Shown: one piece after another, positions 1-8,566 of the stretch
Layout of the letters: each line of letters starts with the position of its first letter
Numbering within the stretch: position 1 is the first letter of the stretch
NCBI RefSeq assembly: GCF_001636315.1
Contig: NZ_KV440949.1
Span: 5,660,084-5,724,083, forward strand
Origin: Neobacillus mesonae
Lineage (GTDB): Bacteria; Bacillota; Bacilli; Bacillales; Cytobacillaceae
Length of the DNA: 64,000 nucleotides
Direction of reading: 5' to 3'
Program-made: the position numbers and the translations under genes
Notes under the pieces: generated by a model
Told to the model about the DNA's origin: nothing
What the model saw: only the letters and a program-made list of their open reading frames with translations
Database searches by the model: none

Positions 1-531
1 TGTCCCCATGACCTTAATCCCTTTTTGGATTAACCATCTTGTTGCCTCCGCTGAAACACCGGCATGAATAGCAGCATAATTTTCTTGATAATATTTTTTG
101 TCGGCATCTGTCCGGACCATGACAATATCATAAGGCTGAAGCTCATAGTCCATCTCTTTCAACTGTTTTTCAAAGTCCTCCACCTGAATTTCGTAGCCTG
201 AAGGTTGATTACTGAAGTCGAAGAGAACTCCATTCCCGTAAAACCATTCAAGCGGCAGGGCATCAATTGTTCTTGATGGTTTGCCTGCCGTGGTTTTGGC
301 ATAATGCCAAGGTGCATCAATATGAGTACCCGTATGTGTTGTTAACGTGACCGTTTCAACGGCCCATGCTGCGCTATCACGAAAATCACTAGGTTTTAAG
401 CCTAATATTTTCGATGCCTGTAAGGCCCCTTGTTCATGAGTTTCATATTCAATCCTGGGAGGAAAAGGCTCTTTTGCCGCGTTATCCAACGGTACACTAA
501 GATCAATTATACGTAAATTAGACCGATTCAT
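1..531 (-). CDS. Cyclase family protein (kynurenine formamidase-like), partial
   Basis: The reading frame starts at an ATG at 529-531 after an AAAGGGG ribosome binding site and runs off the left edge, giving 177 residues. It opens with a typical family start (IIDLSVPLD) and carries the metal-binding motif HTGTHIDAPWH at about residues 70-80. These metal-dependent hydrolases act on cyclic amides or N-formylkynurenine; the substrate cannot be told here. The C-terminal end lies outside the window. It seems to be part of the stable chromosome to the left of the cassette array. Confidence 0.8.
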   Translation of the reverse strand, partial: MNRSNLRIIDLSVPLDNAAKEPFPPRIEYETHEQGALQASKILGLKPSDFRDSAAWAVETVTLTTHTGTHIDAPWHYAKTTAGKPSRTIDALPLEWFYGNGVLFDFSNQPSGYEIQVEDFEKQLKEMDYELQPYDIVMVRTDADKKYYQENYAAIHAGVSAEATRWLIQKGIKVMGT

Positions 532-641
532 TTCACTTACCCCTTTCGTTATCGATTCATATTTATTAAGGGGCGTTGAAAAAAATGTTAGCACTTCTTG
601 CGTATTTTGCCTCTTTTTACATTCATAAAAGATACTGCTGT

Positions 642-788
642 TTAAAGGTGATTATTTAACTCATTCATAAACTTGATAATTTTCCGCTGTCCTAGTACCA
701 GATCCATACGCGATGTGAAGACTTCCTTTTCTTTTTTTAAAAGCCCTAATAATAATCTGGCTAATCCGGGAACACTATCTCCAGAGAC
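642..788 (-). pseudogene. Fragment of an unidentified gene
   Basis: An open frame of 48 codons without a start codon ends at a TAA at 642-644. The peptide is rich in leucine and lysine (GLARLLLGLLKKEKEVF), like the helical tail of a regulator, but the family cannot be named. A stop lies just before it, so only the 3' end of a gene seems to survive. Confidence 0.25.
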
Positions 789-799
789 TCACTGAAAGG

Positions 800-1048
800 A
801 TGAATCATGTGGTTTTAAAACAACAGAAAATAGACGTTACTGACCGTATAGTAGGAAAATTAAAAAATGGTGAGATTGAACTTTACTTAGAAAATGAGAA
901 AATCGGAAACATTCAATTGCCTAATGGTTATTTAATCCAAGTGGACCATCATTTCGAAGCGGACCAACAAAAAATATATCAGAATGTGACAACGACCCAA
1001 CATCCACAAGCTAAATACACCGACTGTGATGAAGGCGGTTGGTGTTAA
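800..1048 (+). CDS. yusG: YusG-like protein (DUF2553)
   Basis: The 82-residue protein has the layout of B. subtilis YusG: an N-terminal QKIDVTDRIVGK segment, a short beta-rich body and the C-terminal TDCDEGGWC ending. Its function is unknown. No clear ribosome binding site stands before the ATG at 800, so the true start is uncertain. A strong terminator follows directly. This looks like the last chromosomal gene before the cassette array. Confidence 0.7.
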   Translation: MNHVVLKQQKIDVTDRIVGKLKNGEIELYLENEKIGNIQLPNGYLIQVDHHFEADQQKIYQNVTTTQHPQAKYTDCDEGGWC

Positions 1049-1051
1049 GAG

Positions 1052-1079
1052 AACAGCGGGACCTTCCTGCTGTTTTTTT
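1052..1079 (+). terminator. Terminator of the yusG-like gene
   Basis: The stem AACAGC...GCTGTT is followed by a run of seven T, directly downstream of the stop codon. Confidence 0.8.
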
Positions 1080-1129
1080 GATAATATCAGAAGGCACTTT
1101 CTTTTCACTTGCAATTACTTTTGCTAAAT

Positions 1130-1224
1130 CAGTTGAACATCCAGTTAATAAAAAAAAATATGGGAACGTTTGATTTGGACGTTCCCGTTCTTATTCCGTT
1201 AAAGCACCTGTTAATGAAATAAGG
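1130..1224 (-). repeat. Cassette-array element 1 (S1-hairpin-S2)
   Basis: First element of the array. A worn S1 is followed by the hairpin GGGAACG/CGTTCCC (1162-1186) and by an S2 with spacer GCACCT before TTAATGAAATAAGG. The S2 ends 20 bases after the stop of the minus-strand VOC gene. Confidence 0.7.
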
Positions 1225-1243
1225 TAATTTATTTATTATAATC

Positions 1244-1615
1244 TTACCAGTGTACTTGAAGTTTATTACCATTTGGATCATAAAAGTGGAAAAAGGCATG
1301 ACCATTATCTTCTTTTATATCCTCGACCTTAACTTGATTATCAATTAAGTGTTGATGAAATTTAGATAATTCTGGACTTGTAAAGCCAATGCTAAATTCT
1401 TGTTCATTATCAATTGTAAAATGTGCAAATGTTTCATCTTCGGTAGGAACTAAGATAAGTAAGAAAGGTCCTTCATTTACTTTTAAAATCGCAAGTTCCT
1501 TAGTAATGTTTAATAACTGGAGCCCTAATACATCTCTATACCATTGTGCAGACAATTCTAAATCTTTTACAGGAATTCTAATATAATGTACTTGTTCAAT
1601 AAATGATTTACTCAT
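1244..1615 (-). CDS. VOC family protein (glyoxalase/bleomycin-resistance fold)
   Basis: The 123-residue length is typical of single-unit VOC proteins. The sequence has the paired beta-alpha-beta modules, starting VHYIRIPVKDLELSAQWYRDVLGL and ending FHFYDPNGNKLQVHW, where the final DPxGN is the family hallmark. Members bind a metal and act as lyases, dioxygenases or drug-binding resistance proteins; the substrate is not evident. A good ribosome binding site (AAGGAGAG) precedes the ATG at 1615. It is the only gene of its cassette, with array elements on both sides. Confidence 0.85.
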   Translation of the reverse strand: MSKSFIEQVHYIRIPVKDLELSAQWYRDVLGLQLLNITKELAILKVNEGPFLLILVPTEDETFAHFTIDNEQEFSIGFTSPELSKFHQHLIDNQVKVEDIKEDNGHAFFHFYDPNGNKLQVHW

Positions 1616-1682
1616 AGCCTTCTCTCCTTTTTTTAATCTGGTATATCAAATAGTTCCCTTTCTATATACCTTTTTCCCTCCG

Positions 1683-1786
1683 ATTATTGAGTTAACCTGC
1701 CCCGTTAGCACAATAAGAAAACGGGATCGCCGCAGCATCCCGACTTTTACATAAGCACCCGTTACTTTAAGTACAATGATACACAA
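1683..1786 (-). repeat. Cassette-array element 2
   Basis: S1 (spacer CTGCCCC, right arm GTTAGCACAATAAG), hairpin CGGGAT/ATCCCG at 1722-1742, then S2 (spacer GCACCC) with the second type of right flank, TTTAAGTAC followed by an A/T-rich ACACAAAC tail. Confidence 0.85.
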
Positions 1787-1854
1787 ACTGCTTATTAATC
1801 AAAAAAATTGGCAATCGTAAAAAATATATTTACTGAGTGTTATTATTAGATGAA

Positions 1855-2313
1855 TTACTCAGGAACTCGCAAAATAAAGGTATTGACGACATCCGGGGAA
1901 CATTTCCTTAAATGGTACTCCACTCCATTTTCACTATTTGTACTTTCAATATTAGTGCAAGTAGCATTTTCTATTCCAGCCATTCCAGCCCCTCCATAAC
2001 TATCTTGTGAATCGTCGAATGTGTATTTAATTTTCTTACCATTATAATCTAAATTATAGAAAATTGGATCTCCTTCTTTGGTGTAAAGTGTAATACGAAC
2101 TTTGTCTTTGACACCATCATTAACGTTCTTAATAAATTGTTTAAACTTATCCAAATTACTTATTTTTCCGTGAACATCCACGATATCTCCGTTCTTTATT
2201 GCCTCCTCTGAATTGTATGGTTTTTTCGGATTGTCTGTACTGTTCTGTTGACAACCAAGTAAAATCATTGATAAAAATATCGTAGAAAAAACAAAAATAA
2301 ATTTATATTTCAT
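1855..2313 (-). CDS. DUF4362 lipoprotein
   Basis: A signal peptide with lipobox (FLSMILLGCQQ) is followed by a 120-residue DUF4362-type domain (SEEAIKNGDIVDVHGKISNL near the start). The start at the second Met (2313) is preferred because GGAG lies 9 bases upstream; an earlier ATG at 2328 lacks a site. The protein is presumably anchored outside the membrane. Its role is unknown. A second, shorter DUF4362 gene lies at 37,564-37,896 in the same array. Confidence 0.75.
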   Translation of the reverse strand: MKYKFIFVFSTIFLSMILLGCQQNSTDNPKKPYNSEEAIKNGDIVDVHGKISNLDKFKQFIKNVNDGVKDKVRITLYTKEGDPIFYNLDYNGKKIKYTFDDSQDSYGGAGMAGIENATCTNIESTNSENGVEYHLRKCSPDVVNTFILRVPE

Positions 2314-2442
2314 ACTTTCCAACTCCATAAAATAAGACGTTATTGTATAATTGCCTCTAATATAAGAAAATACCCTAATAAATCTCTCAAATTCTTTTCC
2401 CCCTTTGTTAGTATAAATTCAAACAAGGTGGAAAAATACCCC

Positions 2443-2536
2443 TCCTTCTTCCACTAATCTGCCCCGTTTGTTCAATAAGGAATTCAACAAAGAAGGTGCC
2501 TAATCCTTCCTGGATCAACGCACTCTTTATAACAAG
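2443..2536 (-). repeat. Cassette-array element 3
   Basis: S1 with left flank CCTTCTTCCACTAAT, spacer CTGCCCC and right arm GTTTGTTCAATAAG. The centre (AAGAAGGTGCCTAATCCTTC) is followed by an S2 with a worn right arm. Confidence 0.85.
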
Positions 2537-2578
2537 AATATTGAATTATTTATATACCACTTTTCCAGTTTTTCGATT

Positions 2579-2677
2579 CTATCCCTTAGCATTTTTATTA
2601 TCTTTTTTTAGTTTAGTTGACTCATAAAACGCTCCAGCAGCCAATCCAAGAGCTATCAAACCCCATAACCAGTCCAA
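2579..2677 (-). CDS. Tiny membrane protein (32 residues), TTG start
   Basis: A GGGGGA site 6 bases before TTG at 2677 opens a 32-codon frame ending in TAG. The peptide begins DWLWGLIALGLAAGAFYE, one transmembrane helix, and ends in a basic KKDNKNAKG tail. It is the only frame between two array elements. Function unknown. The site, the helix and the cassette position support it as a real gene. Confidence 0.55.
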   Translation of the reverse strand: MDWLWGLIALGLAAGAFYESTKLKKDNKNAKG

Positions 2678-2720
2678 TTTAAATCCCCCTATATATTGCG
2701 ATTAAGATACAAAATCTTAT

Positions 2721-2796
2721 TAAATTAAACTAACCGCCAGTTAGCACAATAAGCGACTGCCTTCATTGACCAATCGTCCCCATCATTTAGCTAAAG
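2721..2796 (-). repeat. Cassette-array element 4
   Basis: Compact element: S1 AAACTAAC-CGCCA-GTTAGCACAATAAG, a short centre around CGACTGCCTTCATTGACCAATCG, then a decayed S2. Confidence 0.7.
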
Positions 2797-2803
2797 ATAA
2801 TTA

Positions 2804-2983
2804 TTATTTTTCCTTCTTCCATTCATATGGTTTTTGCGCCCAATTATAGAGGGAAATAAACAAAAGCATTATAAAACAGACACCTATATTTTTTATCCAT
2901 TCAATATCTTTTTTAAAAATTAACTGCCAAACAGTTAATGCTACAAAATATATCAGGGGAAATCTGATGCTTTTTTTTAACAT
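2804..2983 (-). CDS. Small two-helix membrane protein (59 residues)
   Basis: GGAGGTGTAGG lies directly before the ATG at 2983. The frame encodes 59 residues with two hydrophobic helices (FPLIYFVALTVWQLIF and IGVCFIMLLFISLYNW) and charged ends (MLKKS..., ...EWKKEK). No family is recognised. It fills its cassette alone, between elements 4 and 5. Confidence 0.6.
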   Translation of the reverse strand: MLKKSIRFPLIYFVALTVWQLIFKKDIEWIKNIGVCFIMLLFISLYNWAQKPYEWKKEK

Positions 2984-3008
2984 CCTACACCTCCAAGCAT
3001 TTCACATC

Positions 3009-3102
3009 TTATTAAACTCTACTACCCCGTTACTTCAATAAAAGGTCAATAAAAAGAAGCGTTAATCCTTCTTGGATAAACACCCCTGTTTGTTTAAGAA
3101 GA
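3009..3102 (-). repeat. Cassette-array element 5
   Basis: S1 (right arm GTTACTTCAATAAA), centre AAGAAGCGTTAATCCTTCTT, S2 with spacer CACCCCT and right arm GTTTGTTTAAGAAG. Confidence 0.8.
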
Positions 3103-3106
3103 AATA

Positions 3107-3490
3107 CTAAAGATTAATATCATAAAGAGTAATACTGTCTGTTTCAACTCTTACATACGTACCAGTTGTATATTCTTCGCCAATCAATTCAAAAGCAACA
3201 ATACTATCTCCAATTCTAAGCACAGCATACCTTTCATCAACGGACTCCAATTTCCCAGATAAGTATATCCGATTTTGGTTACTTTTTATCTGGCTTATTT
3301 TATCATTAATGGGTATAACCTGTTTGCCCCATTCACAAATACCAGGAATATCAATTTCTATATGATATTCACCATTCAAATTTGGTTCAGTGCCTACCCA
3401 TCTGCCTTCCGCTGTACCGTATTGAGAGTAAAAAACCACTATAAATCCGCCTGCTACCTGCTTTACACATTTCAGTATTGTTATTTTCAC
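3107..3490 (-). CDS. Conserved hypothetical protein (127 residues)
   Basis: GTG start at 3490 with GGGGAT five bases upstream. The protein is soluble, beta-rich and without signal peptide; a GGFIVVFYS strand and an RIYLSGKLESVDERYAVLRIGD segment suggest a small beta-barrel. No known family is recognised. The stop lies only 4 bases from the end of element 5, typical of this array. Confidence 0.55.
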   Translation of the reverse strand: MKITILKCVKQVAGGFIVVFYSQYGTAEGRWVGTEPNLNGEYHIEIDIPGICEWGKQVIPINDKISQIKSNQNRIYLSGKLESVDERYAVLRIGDSIVAFELIGEEYTTGTYVRVETDSITLYDINL

Positions 3491-3544
3491 TTTTATCCCC
3501 TATAATTGGTTTATTTTATAGAGTTCTACAATTTATCTACACAA

Positions 3545-3640
3545 TCCTTCTTGAACTACCCTACCGCTACTTTAATAAGAAAAAGTGATCCTTCGTTATT
3601 GAAGCATCGCAACCCGATAGTTTAAGTAAAATGTTCACAA
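3545..3640 (-). repeat. Cassette-array element 6
   Basis: S1 (TTGAACTAC-CCTACC-GCTACTTTAATAAG), hairpin AAGTGATCCTTCGTTATTG... giving GCGAT-like pairing, then S2 with spacer AACCC and the TTTAAGTAAAATGTTCACAA right flank. Confidence 0.8.
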
Positions 3641-3730
3641 CTTTTTCACCTTAACAAAATCTAATCCCTTAATGTGTAGGAGCATATCGAAAAGACGCCT
3701 TCTTACCAAAGAAAAGCGCCCGATAATGGA
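3613..3730. repeat. Extended right flank of element 6, shared with 9,112-9,230
   Basis: About 115 bases starting at the S2 right arm recur almost unchanged at 9,112-9,230. Shared landmarks are CTTAACAAAATCTAATCCC, ATGTGTAGG and AAGAAAAGCGCCC. No reading frame is convincing. The remaining stretch to 3,981 holds no recognisable gene. Confidence 0.7.
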
Positions 3731-3981
3731 TGATCGTTATGCAGAAGTGATGCTGCACATATATTACAGAATAGCCCCCTAAAACAGAATAAGCTCACGT
3801 CATACTACTTGCCTAGCTCAGAGTGAAAAAACAAATTCTTCTACATCTTTTCTACATGCATTGGAAAAACCGCTGCATTCACCTGTAACACTGAATCCAC
3901 ATCTCATCAGAACCTTAAGTGACAAATAGATGTGATCTTTGTTAATACCAATCTTTTTAAGGGATGAGATATGGTTGTTTA

Positions 3982-5112
3982 TTAGATTGGGTCCCAAAAT
4001 TGGATATTCTTAAAATCGGAATCCGCAACAGCAAAATCCATTAATTTAGCTCCCTCAATAGCAAGTTCGTCTTTATCGACCTGCAACAATGATTTAAAAG
4101 GTTCGATAATGAGTGTTGTGGATTTTCTTTTCTGCTCAATTCTCCAAAGCCCCTGGACATAACCGTCTATAAGAAATGTTGCTTTAATGATACCATTCAC
4201 TGTAAAAACTCGACTTCGATATTCATCAGCTAGAATCCTTGAACGATTTTTATGAGAAAGAAGGATATTGTCAAATTCAGCCAAAAAACGAACTGGTACC
4301 GGAGTATCAATATCCGGAAATTCTGCATGGGAAACATCAAACAACTCATTTCCATCCTCGTCAAAAAAAGTATTTAATTGAAGTCTTAGCCCCTCAATCA
4401 CCTTACGAATTTTGGTTAGGCCGGACCAAGTCTGTATATCTGAAATCGTCGCTGGTCCGAAAGCATTTAAGTAGCGTAGAATTAGTGATTCTAGATTATA
4501 ATTGGTAACAAGTGATTGACACAGCCAATTCTCAGCTGAAGTATGGATGGCCTTACCTTTGGCGCCCCAAATTCCTCGGGGAGGAGTCTGGACTAATGGT
4601 ACCAGGTTACGTGCCGCCGCAGCGAGAGCAGAAGGATCTGTATCTTCCCATTTCTCCTTCAGCAGTTTGCCGAGCTCCTCTAATGTACATGGTTGACTTT
4701 CTACAAGATCTCTACTGATTTTTGCAAGCTCATTATTATCTACATCCGTTAGTCGTCGCCCAAAATTAGCTTTCAAAGTCCTATCCAAAACGGGCTGAAT
4801 TAAGGGACGAAGCGCCAAACAATCACGCTTGGTAACAAGAAAGATAGTGGAACGCATAAGTGCAATGCGTACAGCATCGCGATTCAACAATAACTGAGAT
4901 AATGTTTCATGTTTGAAGTTATCTACTCTGGTCCATAAACTTACATAAGGTGAATTGGGTGTTTGAGACTGTATTCCGATCAGATGCTCAAGGGCCTCAG
5001 GAATAGACATGTTGGATCGTTTTATAAGAAGCTGCCGGGCTAAAAGTGTTCGGTTTAGAGCACGTGGACTCATTACTCTGTTTTGGCTTTCGTGATTATG
5101 ATTTGATTTCAT
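3982..5112 (-). CDS. Winged-helix DNA-binding protein of the AlkZ/HTH_42 type
   Basis: 376 residues. The N-terminal region SPRALNRTLLARQLL...ALEHLIGIQSQTPNSPYVSLW and the downstream RSTIFLVTKRDCLALRPLIQPVL block are characteristic of the winged-helix YcaQ/AlkZ superfamily. Some members are DNA glycosylases that unhook interstrand crosslinks or excise alkylated bases, often next to antibiotic clusters. Glycosylase activity is not proved here because the catalytic QxQ-type motif was only matched loosely (GIQSQTPNSP). It is the largest single-gene cassette in the left part of the array, flanked by a DinB-fold gene. Confidence 0.75.
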   Translation of the reverse strand: MKSNHNHESQNRVMSPRALNRTLLARQLLIKRSNMSIPEALEHLIGIQSQTPNSPYVSLWTRVDNFKHETLSQLLLNRDAVRIALMRSTIFLVTKRDCLALRPLIQPVLDRTLKANFGRRLTDVDNNELAKISRDLVESQPCTLEELGKLLKEKWEDTDPSALAAAARNLVPLVQTPPRGIWGAKGKAIHTSAENWLCQSLVTNYNLESLILRYLNAFGPATISDIQTWSGLTKIRKVIEGLRLQLNTFFDEDGNELFDVSHAEFPDIDTPVPVRFLAEFDNILLSHKNRSRILADEYRSRVFTVNGIIKATFLIDGYVQGLWRIEQKRKSTTLIIEPFKSLLQVDKDELAIEGAKLMDFAVADSDFKNIQFWDPI

Positions 5113-5176
5113 CACTTATCATTCATATCCTCCATAGTTAATGATTGATTACGAGCACGTCCTACAAAAATTTTCT

Positions 5177-5680
5177 TCATTTTGAATATAGAAATAGTCC
5201 GAAATCTTGCATAACAGATGTATGACCCATTTGCCGCAACATGGTAGCTATATTCCCACGGTGATATGATCCGTGTGTGACGACGTGTAGTATTGTTTCA
5301 GAAACTGTCGTTTCCAGGAGCCCAGCATATGGATTATCAACCTCAATCACTTTTTCATAATCTTTTTGACCACTTAAATGTTCTTTGTATCGTTTAGATA
5401 ATTCATAAAAACTAACTTTCATTTCCTCAATATTTTTTGTTTCCATCTGTTCTCTCAATTGATGTGTGTGTGCCATTGCATCACTCATGCTTTTACCAGA
5501 AATAATCTCAAGCCAGGCTAAATCTGTGAGGTATATATGAGACATTACTTTTGCCACCGAAGAAAAACCACTCTTAACTTCCTTATGGAAAATTTCTTGC
5601 GGTAGTTCTATTAAGCGATTTAAAATAACTTCATTTGCCCATATGTGGTAGTCATACATTTTTAATACAGAATGATCCAT
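5177..5680 (-). CDS. DinB family protein (four-helix thiol-transferase-like)
   Basis: The start at 5680 is chosen for its GGAGG about 10 bases upstream. The 167-residue protein has the DinB/YfiT layout: KMYDYHIWANEVILNRL at the N-terminus, a first metal His in MSHIYLTDLAWL and a second pair in HVVTHGSYHRGNI. The family uses bacillithiol or another low-molecular-weight thiol with a divalent metal, and many members protect against electrophiles and antibiotics. It is one of three DinB-fold genes in this array, and they are not close copies of each other. Confidence 0.85.
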   Translation of the reverse strand: MDHSVLKMYDYHIWANEVILNRLIELPQEIFHKEVKSGFSSVAKVMSHIYLTDLAWLEIISGKSMSDAMAHTHQLREQMETKNIEEMKVSFYELSKRYKEHLSGQKDYEKVIEVDNPYAGLLETTVSETILHVVTHGSYHRGNIATMLRQMGHTSVMQDFGLFLYSK

Positions 5681-5858
5681 GACCATTTCTCCTCCCATTC
5701 CCACTTTAATGATTAGATTATGCTACATAACTGATTGCAAATTTCCAAAGAACTACATCTATAAATATTCTGTTATTGATTAAAAAACCCTCTATTAACT
5801 TAAAACATTCACTATCTTCCAAAAGCTGCCCGAATGTGGAAAAAACCTAATGACGATT

Positions 5859-5890
5859 GTTCAACTAAACTGCCCAGTTACTTGAAGAAG
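5859..5890 (-). repeat. Array core 7 (S1) with lost S2
   Basis: Clear S1 (TTCAACTAAACTGCCCAG TTACTTGAAGAAG). The expected S2 is not visible; the stop region of the next minus-strand gene (GCTCAATAACG) lies where it should be. Confidence 0.65.
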
Positions 5891-5927
5891 GAAAGGGCAA
5901 TGTCGTACCAGTAAAGCATAGTTTTGC

Positions 5928-6406
5928 TCAATAACGAACATTATTATCATCTTGGTTGTAAAAAGAATCCCACATCATTTCTATTCGTTTATATTTAAGC
6001 TTAAAGTATCCCCAATTGTCTTCACCATATTGCCAAGGAAAACCTTCAAAAGTCTGTATGAAAAAGGATTTATTTTTCTTTTTATATTTTCAGTAACAAT
6101 GGTAAAGTCATTTATTAAATGTAAAAGTGAAATTGGAACATATGGGCATTTATCATAGCTTTTAACTTGCTTTTGAACTTGTGAACAATCATAATATCCA
6201 GAATCTAGTACCTCGAAGTCATAAAAAACTACTACTGCTTCATCGGTTTCCCATTCGGTTTCAAACGGGTTTAGAGGGTGTTCATTTGTAATCTCTAGAT
6301 TCTTAAATGTTAAGTAAAGATTATTGTTTTCGTTTTTGAATTTTTCTATATAAACAGATTGCCATTCGATATACTCAAAACAATTTTCTGATATGTATTT
6401 TGGCAT
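5928..6406 (-). pseudogene. Conserved hypothetical protein, frameshifted (homologue of 32,991-33,452)
   Basis: The frame from 6406 reads MPKYISENCFEYIEWQSVYIE and matches the 153-residue protein at 32,991-33,452 along its length. Near 6080 an A-run is one base short; past it the second frame continues the homology with QTFEGFPWQYGEDNWGY and ends at TGA 5928-5930. Restoring one A gives about 160 residues. The family is unknown. The defect may be real or a homopolymer sequencing error. Confidence 0.7.
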
Positions 6407-6438
6407 TTTATTCAGTGCTTTTTATTTTCTATAATTCA

Positions 6439-6470
6439 TTTTGCTAACTAAACTGTAGTCGATTAAGATA
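6439..6470 (-). repeat. Decayed array core
   Basis: AACTAAACTGTAGTCGATTAAG keeps the left arm, the CTG of the spacer and a worn right arm. It lies between two minus-strand genes where a core is expected. Confidence 0.35.
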
Positions 6471-6518
6471 AAGAATTTATTTTTAACAGCCAAATCTTTA
6501 AGGAAAACACTTATTATC

Positions 6519-6916
6519 CTAATAACAAACTTTCCTTCCGGGTAATGTAAATACGTCAAATCCATCGTCCCCACGTAATGTCCATCCCTCAAAGTAGCTA
6601 ATAGCGTGAAATAATTCCAATGTAAGATTATCTTCAAATTCGATAATAAATATTAGCTGTTCATAAAAATTTATGTTTAAAACCTTCTTAGAAACGAGTA
6701 GTTTTTTACATTTTTTTATGTGAAAATTTTTTCGATTCGGAAACAATCTGTTTCAACTAATACAATTTCTTTATCTTTCCGAATTCTCCATGGGCATTCG
6801 ACAATTATCCAACCTTTATCCAAAATAATATCCAAGGACAAATTTTCTTCAGTATTTACATCGGTCAAAATTTGTTCCATAAAATAACCAATGTTTATTT
6901 CACTTAAATTATCCAT
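6519..6916 (-). pseudogene. DUF6188-like protein, frameshifted
   Basis: Two overlapping frames make one protein. The first (6716-6916) contains WIIVECPWRIRKDKEIVLVE and the second (6519-6746) contains IEFEDNLTLELF and YFEGWTLRGDDGFDVFTLPG. Together they have the order of short DUF6188-type proteins: CPWRLR, then a DG-rich strand, then YEGWxL. The frame changes within A/T runs near 6715-6735. Function unknown; such proteins often occur as immunity-like orphans. Confidence 0.5.
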
Positions 6917-6973
6917 CTAGCCAGCTCCTTAAAAACAGTCTCTAAGGACAATAATTCCATAAAAAAACCTGTA

Positions 6974-7011
6974 TTCCTACTTCAACTAATCTGCCCCTTT
7001 AGCTTAATAAG
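6974..7011 (+). repeat. Array core at the left end of recombinase cassette 1
   Basis: TTCCTACTTCAACTAAT-CTGCCC is followed by CTTTAGCTTAATAAG. The right half belongs to the recombinase cassette and recurs at 18,413-18,430 and 30,024-30,041 before the other recombinase copies. Confidence 0.8.
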
Positions 7012-7075
7012 TCTATATTTCGATAATCTATGCAATAATTCCCTTAAATGAGAAGTTTAAATGGGAGGGATTAGG

Positions 7076-7915
7076 TTGTTAATATCAAAAGCGTGGGAAA
7101 CATATGCGGCCGACAAACGAATTGAGGGCTTTTCACCGTATACAATAAAAGCCTATGGCATTCAGGCAAAGTTGCTTGTTCTGTATTTCAAGGATGCAGA
7201 AATTGCCACTCTTAACTCAGAAAATTTGAAGGAATACCTAAATAATTCATCGGCAGCCCTAAAGCCATCCAGTATGGCTCATAGGATACGGTTTATGAAA
7301 TCCTTATTCCGTTGGTGCCACGAAGAAGGTCATATACACCATAACCCTGCATCAAAGTTAAAGGAGCCCAAGGTCGGAAAACGCATACCGAAATTCTTAA
7401 CTGAAAGAGAAATCGAACTTCTGCGTGAAGCGTGTGTTAGCCCGATGGAAAAAGCCTTGTTTGAATTTATGTTTTCGACAGGATGCAGAATTGGGGAAAT
7501 AGTTTCACTTGAACGTAATTGCATTAATTGGTCCAATCGCTCAGCAATTGTAAAGGGAAAAGGAGACAAGGAACGTGAGGTCTATTTTAATATAAGAGCC
7601 GAAATCTGGCTTAATCAATATATCAATGATCGCCAGGATACGGATCCTGCCATATTTGTTACAGAACGTCTGCCACATAGGATGAGCATTGCCCAAATGA
7701 GATATGTCATAAAACGAATCTCAGCTCGTGCGGCCATAAATAAGGAAATTTATCCTCATCAACTCAGACACAGCTATGCAACCCATTTGTTGAATTACGG
7801 AGCCCCTGTTGAAGTCATATAAAGTCTTTTGGGCCACGAGAAGAGTGAGACTACTCGAATATATGCCCAGCTAAGCGGAAGGGTAAGGCAAGAACTTTAT
7901 CAAAAGTATTTCTAG
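7076..7915 (+). pseudogene. Xer-like tyrosine recombinase, copy 1 (premature stop)
   Basis: A TTG start at 7076 follows GGGAGGG by six bases; intact length would be 279 residues. A SAM-like core-binding domain (about 1-90) is followed by the catalytic domain with Arg in TGCRIGEIVSLE, Lys in KGKGDKERE, HxxR in HQLRHSYATHLL, His in LLGHEKSETT and Tyr in RIYAQLSG. Here CAA has become TAA at 7820-7822, so the last His and the Tyr nucleophile are lost. The I2 insertion that marks integron IntI proteins is absent. It lies on the opposite strand to nearly all cassette genes and is bounded by cores on both sides. Confidence 0.85.
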
Positions 7916-7921
7916 AGAAAG

Positions 7922-7944
7922 AAGCGACGCTGTTGGCGTCGCTT
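7922..7944 (+). terminator. Terminator of recombinase copy 1
   Basis: AAGCGACGC-TGTTG-GCGTCGCTT followed by TTGT. The same hairpin follows recombinase copies 2 and 4. Confidence 0.75.
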
Positions 7945-7947
7945 TTG

Positions 7948-8028
7948 TATTCTCGCACCCGTTTGTTGAATAAGGCTTTCACAAAAAGTGCCTTATTCCT
8001 GCTTGAATCAAAGAACCCGTTATGAAAC
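7948..8028 (-). repeat. Array element 8, right of recombinase cassette 1
   Basis: TATTCTCGCACCC (recombinase cassette end) joins GTTTGTTGAATAAG, a centre (CAAAAAGTGCCTTATTCCTG) and a worn S2 (CTTGAATCAAAGAACCCGTTATG). Joining the left core at 6974 straight to 7961 recreates a normal S1-hairpin-S2 element. Confidence 0.8.
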
Positions 8029-8031
8029 TTT

Positions 8032-8499
8032 TTAGGTGGCTCTCCCTAAAGACTTTTTTATTCTTTCAATTTGGTCGAGATGTCCTCGAATATGTATGAC
8101 ACGGTATTCTAATAATTCTTTGAATGTGAATCGTCCAGCATCCGCATACACTCCACCTCTTTCAAATTGTTCGGTTCTCAAATTACGGAGAATAGGTAGC
8201 ATACTTGAGCGAAGTAATTTAAACAGTAGAAAGTATTCCTCACGGTCTAATTGTTCATATTCCAATGAATTTGCCCAAGCATCCTGGTCAGTGGATGTTA
8301 AAAGTGGTTCAGGTTCGGACAAAACTTTTTTCATTCTATGGGTAGACACTAACTCAGAATCTGTAATATGTATAATTATCTGATGTATACTCCATTTATC
8401 CTTTCCTGGTTTGAACCTAATCTCTTCCTCAGACAATTCATTAATGGATTCCCTTAACATCTCATAGCCTCGACTGTACTCGTCAATCAATGCGTCCAT
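8032..8499 (-). CDS. DinB superfamily protein (YfiT-like)
   Basis: The start at 8499 has AGGAGG seven bases upstream. 155 residues with the DinB four-helix pattern: FKPGKDKWSIHQIIIHITDSELV (first metal His) and a C-terminal EYRVIHIRGHLDQIERIKK (HxxxH). The family uses thiol cofactors and metals in detoxification. The gene ends at 8032, inside the last arm of element 8, showing how tightly genes and elements abut. Confidence 0.8.
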   Translation of the reverse strand: MDALIDEYSRGYEMLRESINELSEEEIRFKPGKDKWSIHQIIIHITDSELVSTHRMKKVLSEPEPLLTSTDQDAWANSLEYEQLDREEYFLLFKLLRSSMLPILRNLRTEQFERGGVYADAGRFTFKELLEYRVIHIRGHLDQIERIKKSLGRAT

Positions 8500-8566
8500 T
8501 TGGTTCCTCCTAAAATATATCATTGAGTTATAAATTCTAGATTAATCGTAATTATCCTTTACCGAG

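Noticed and set aside
6422..6637. 71-codon frame downstream of the DUF6188-like gene
   Set aside because: It overlaps the better-supported frame and has no recognisable features or ribosome binding site.
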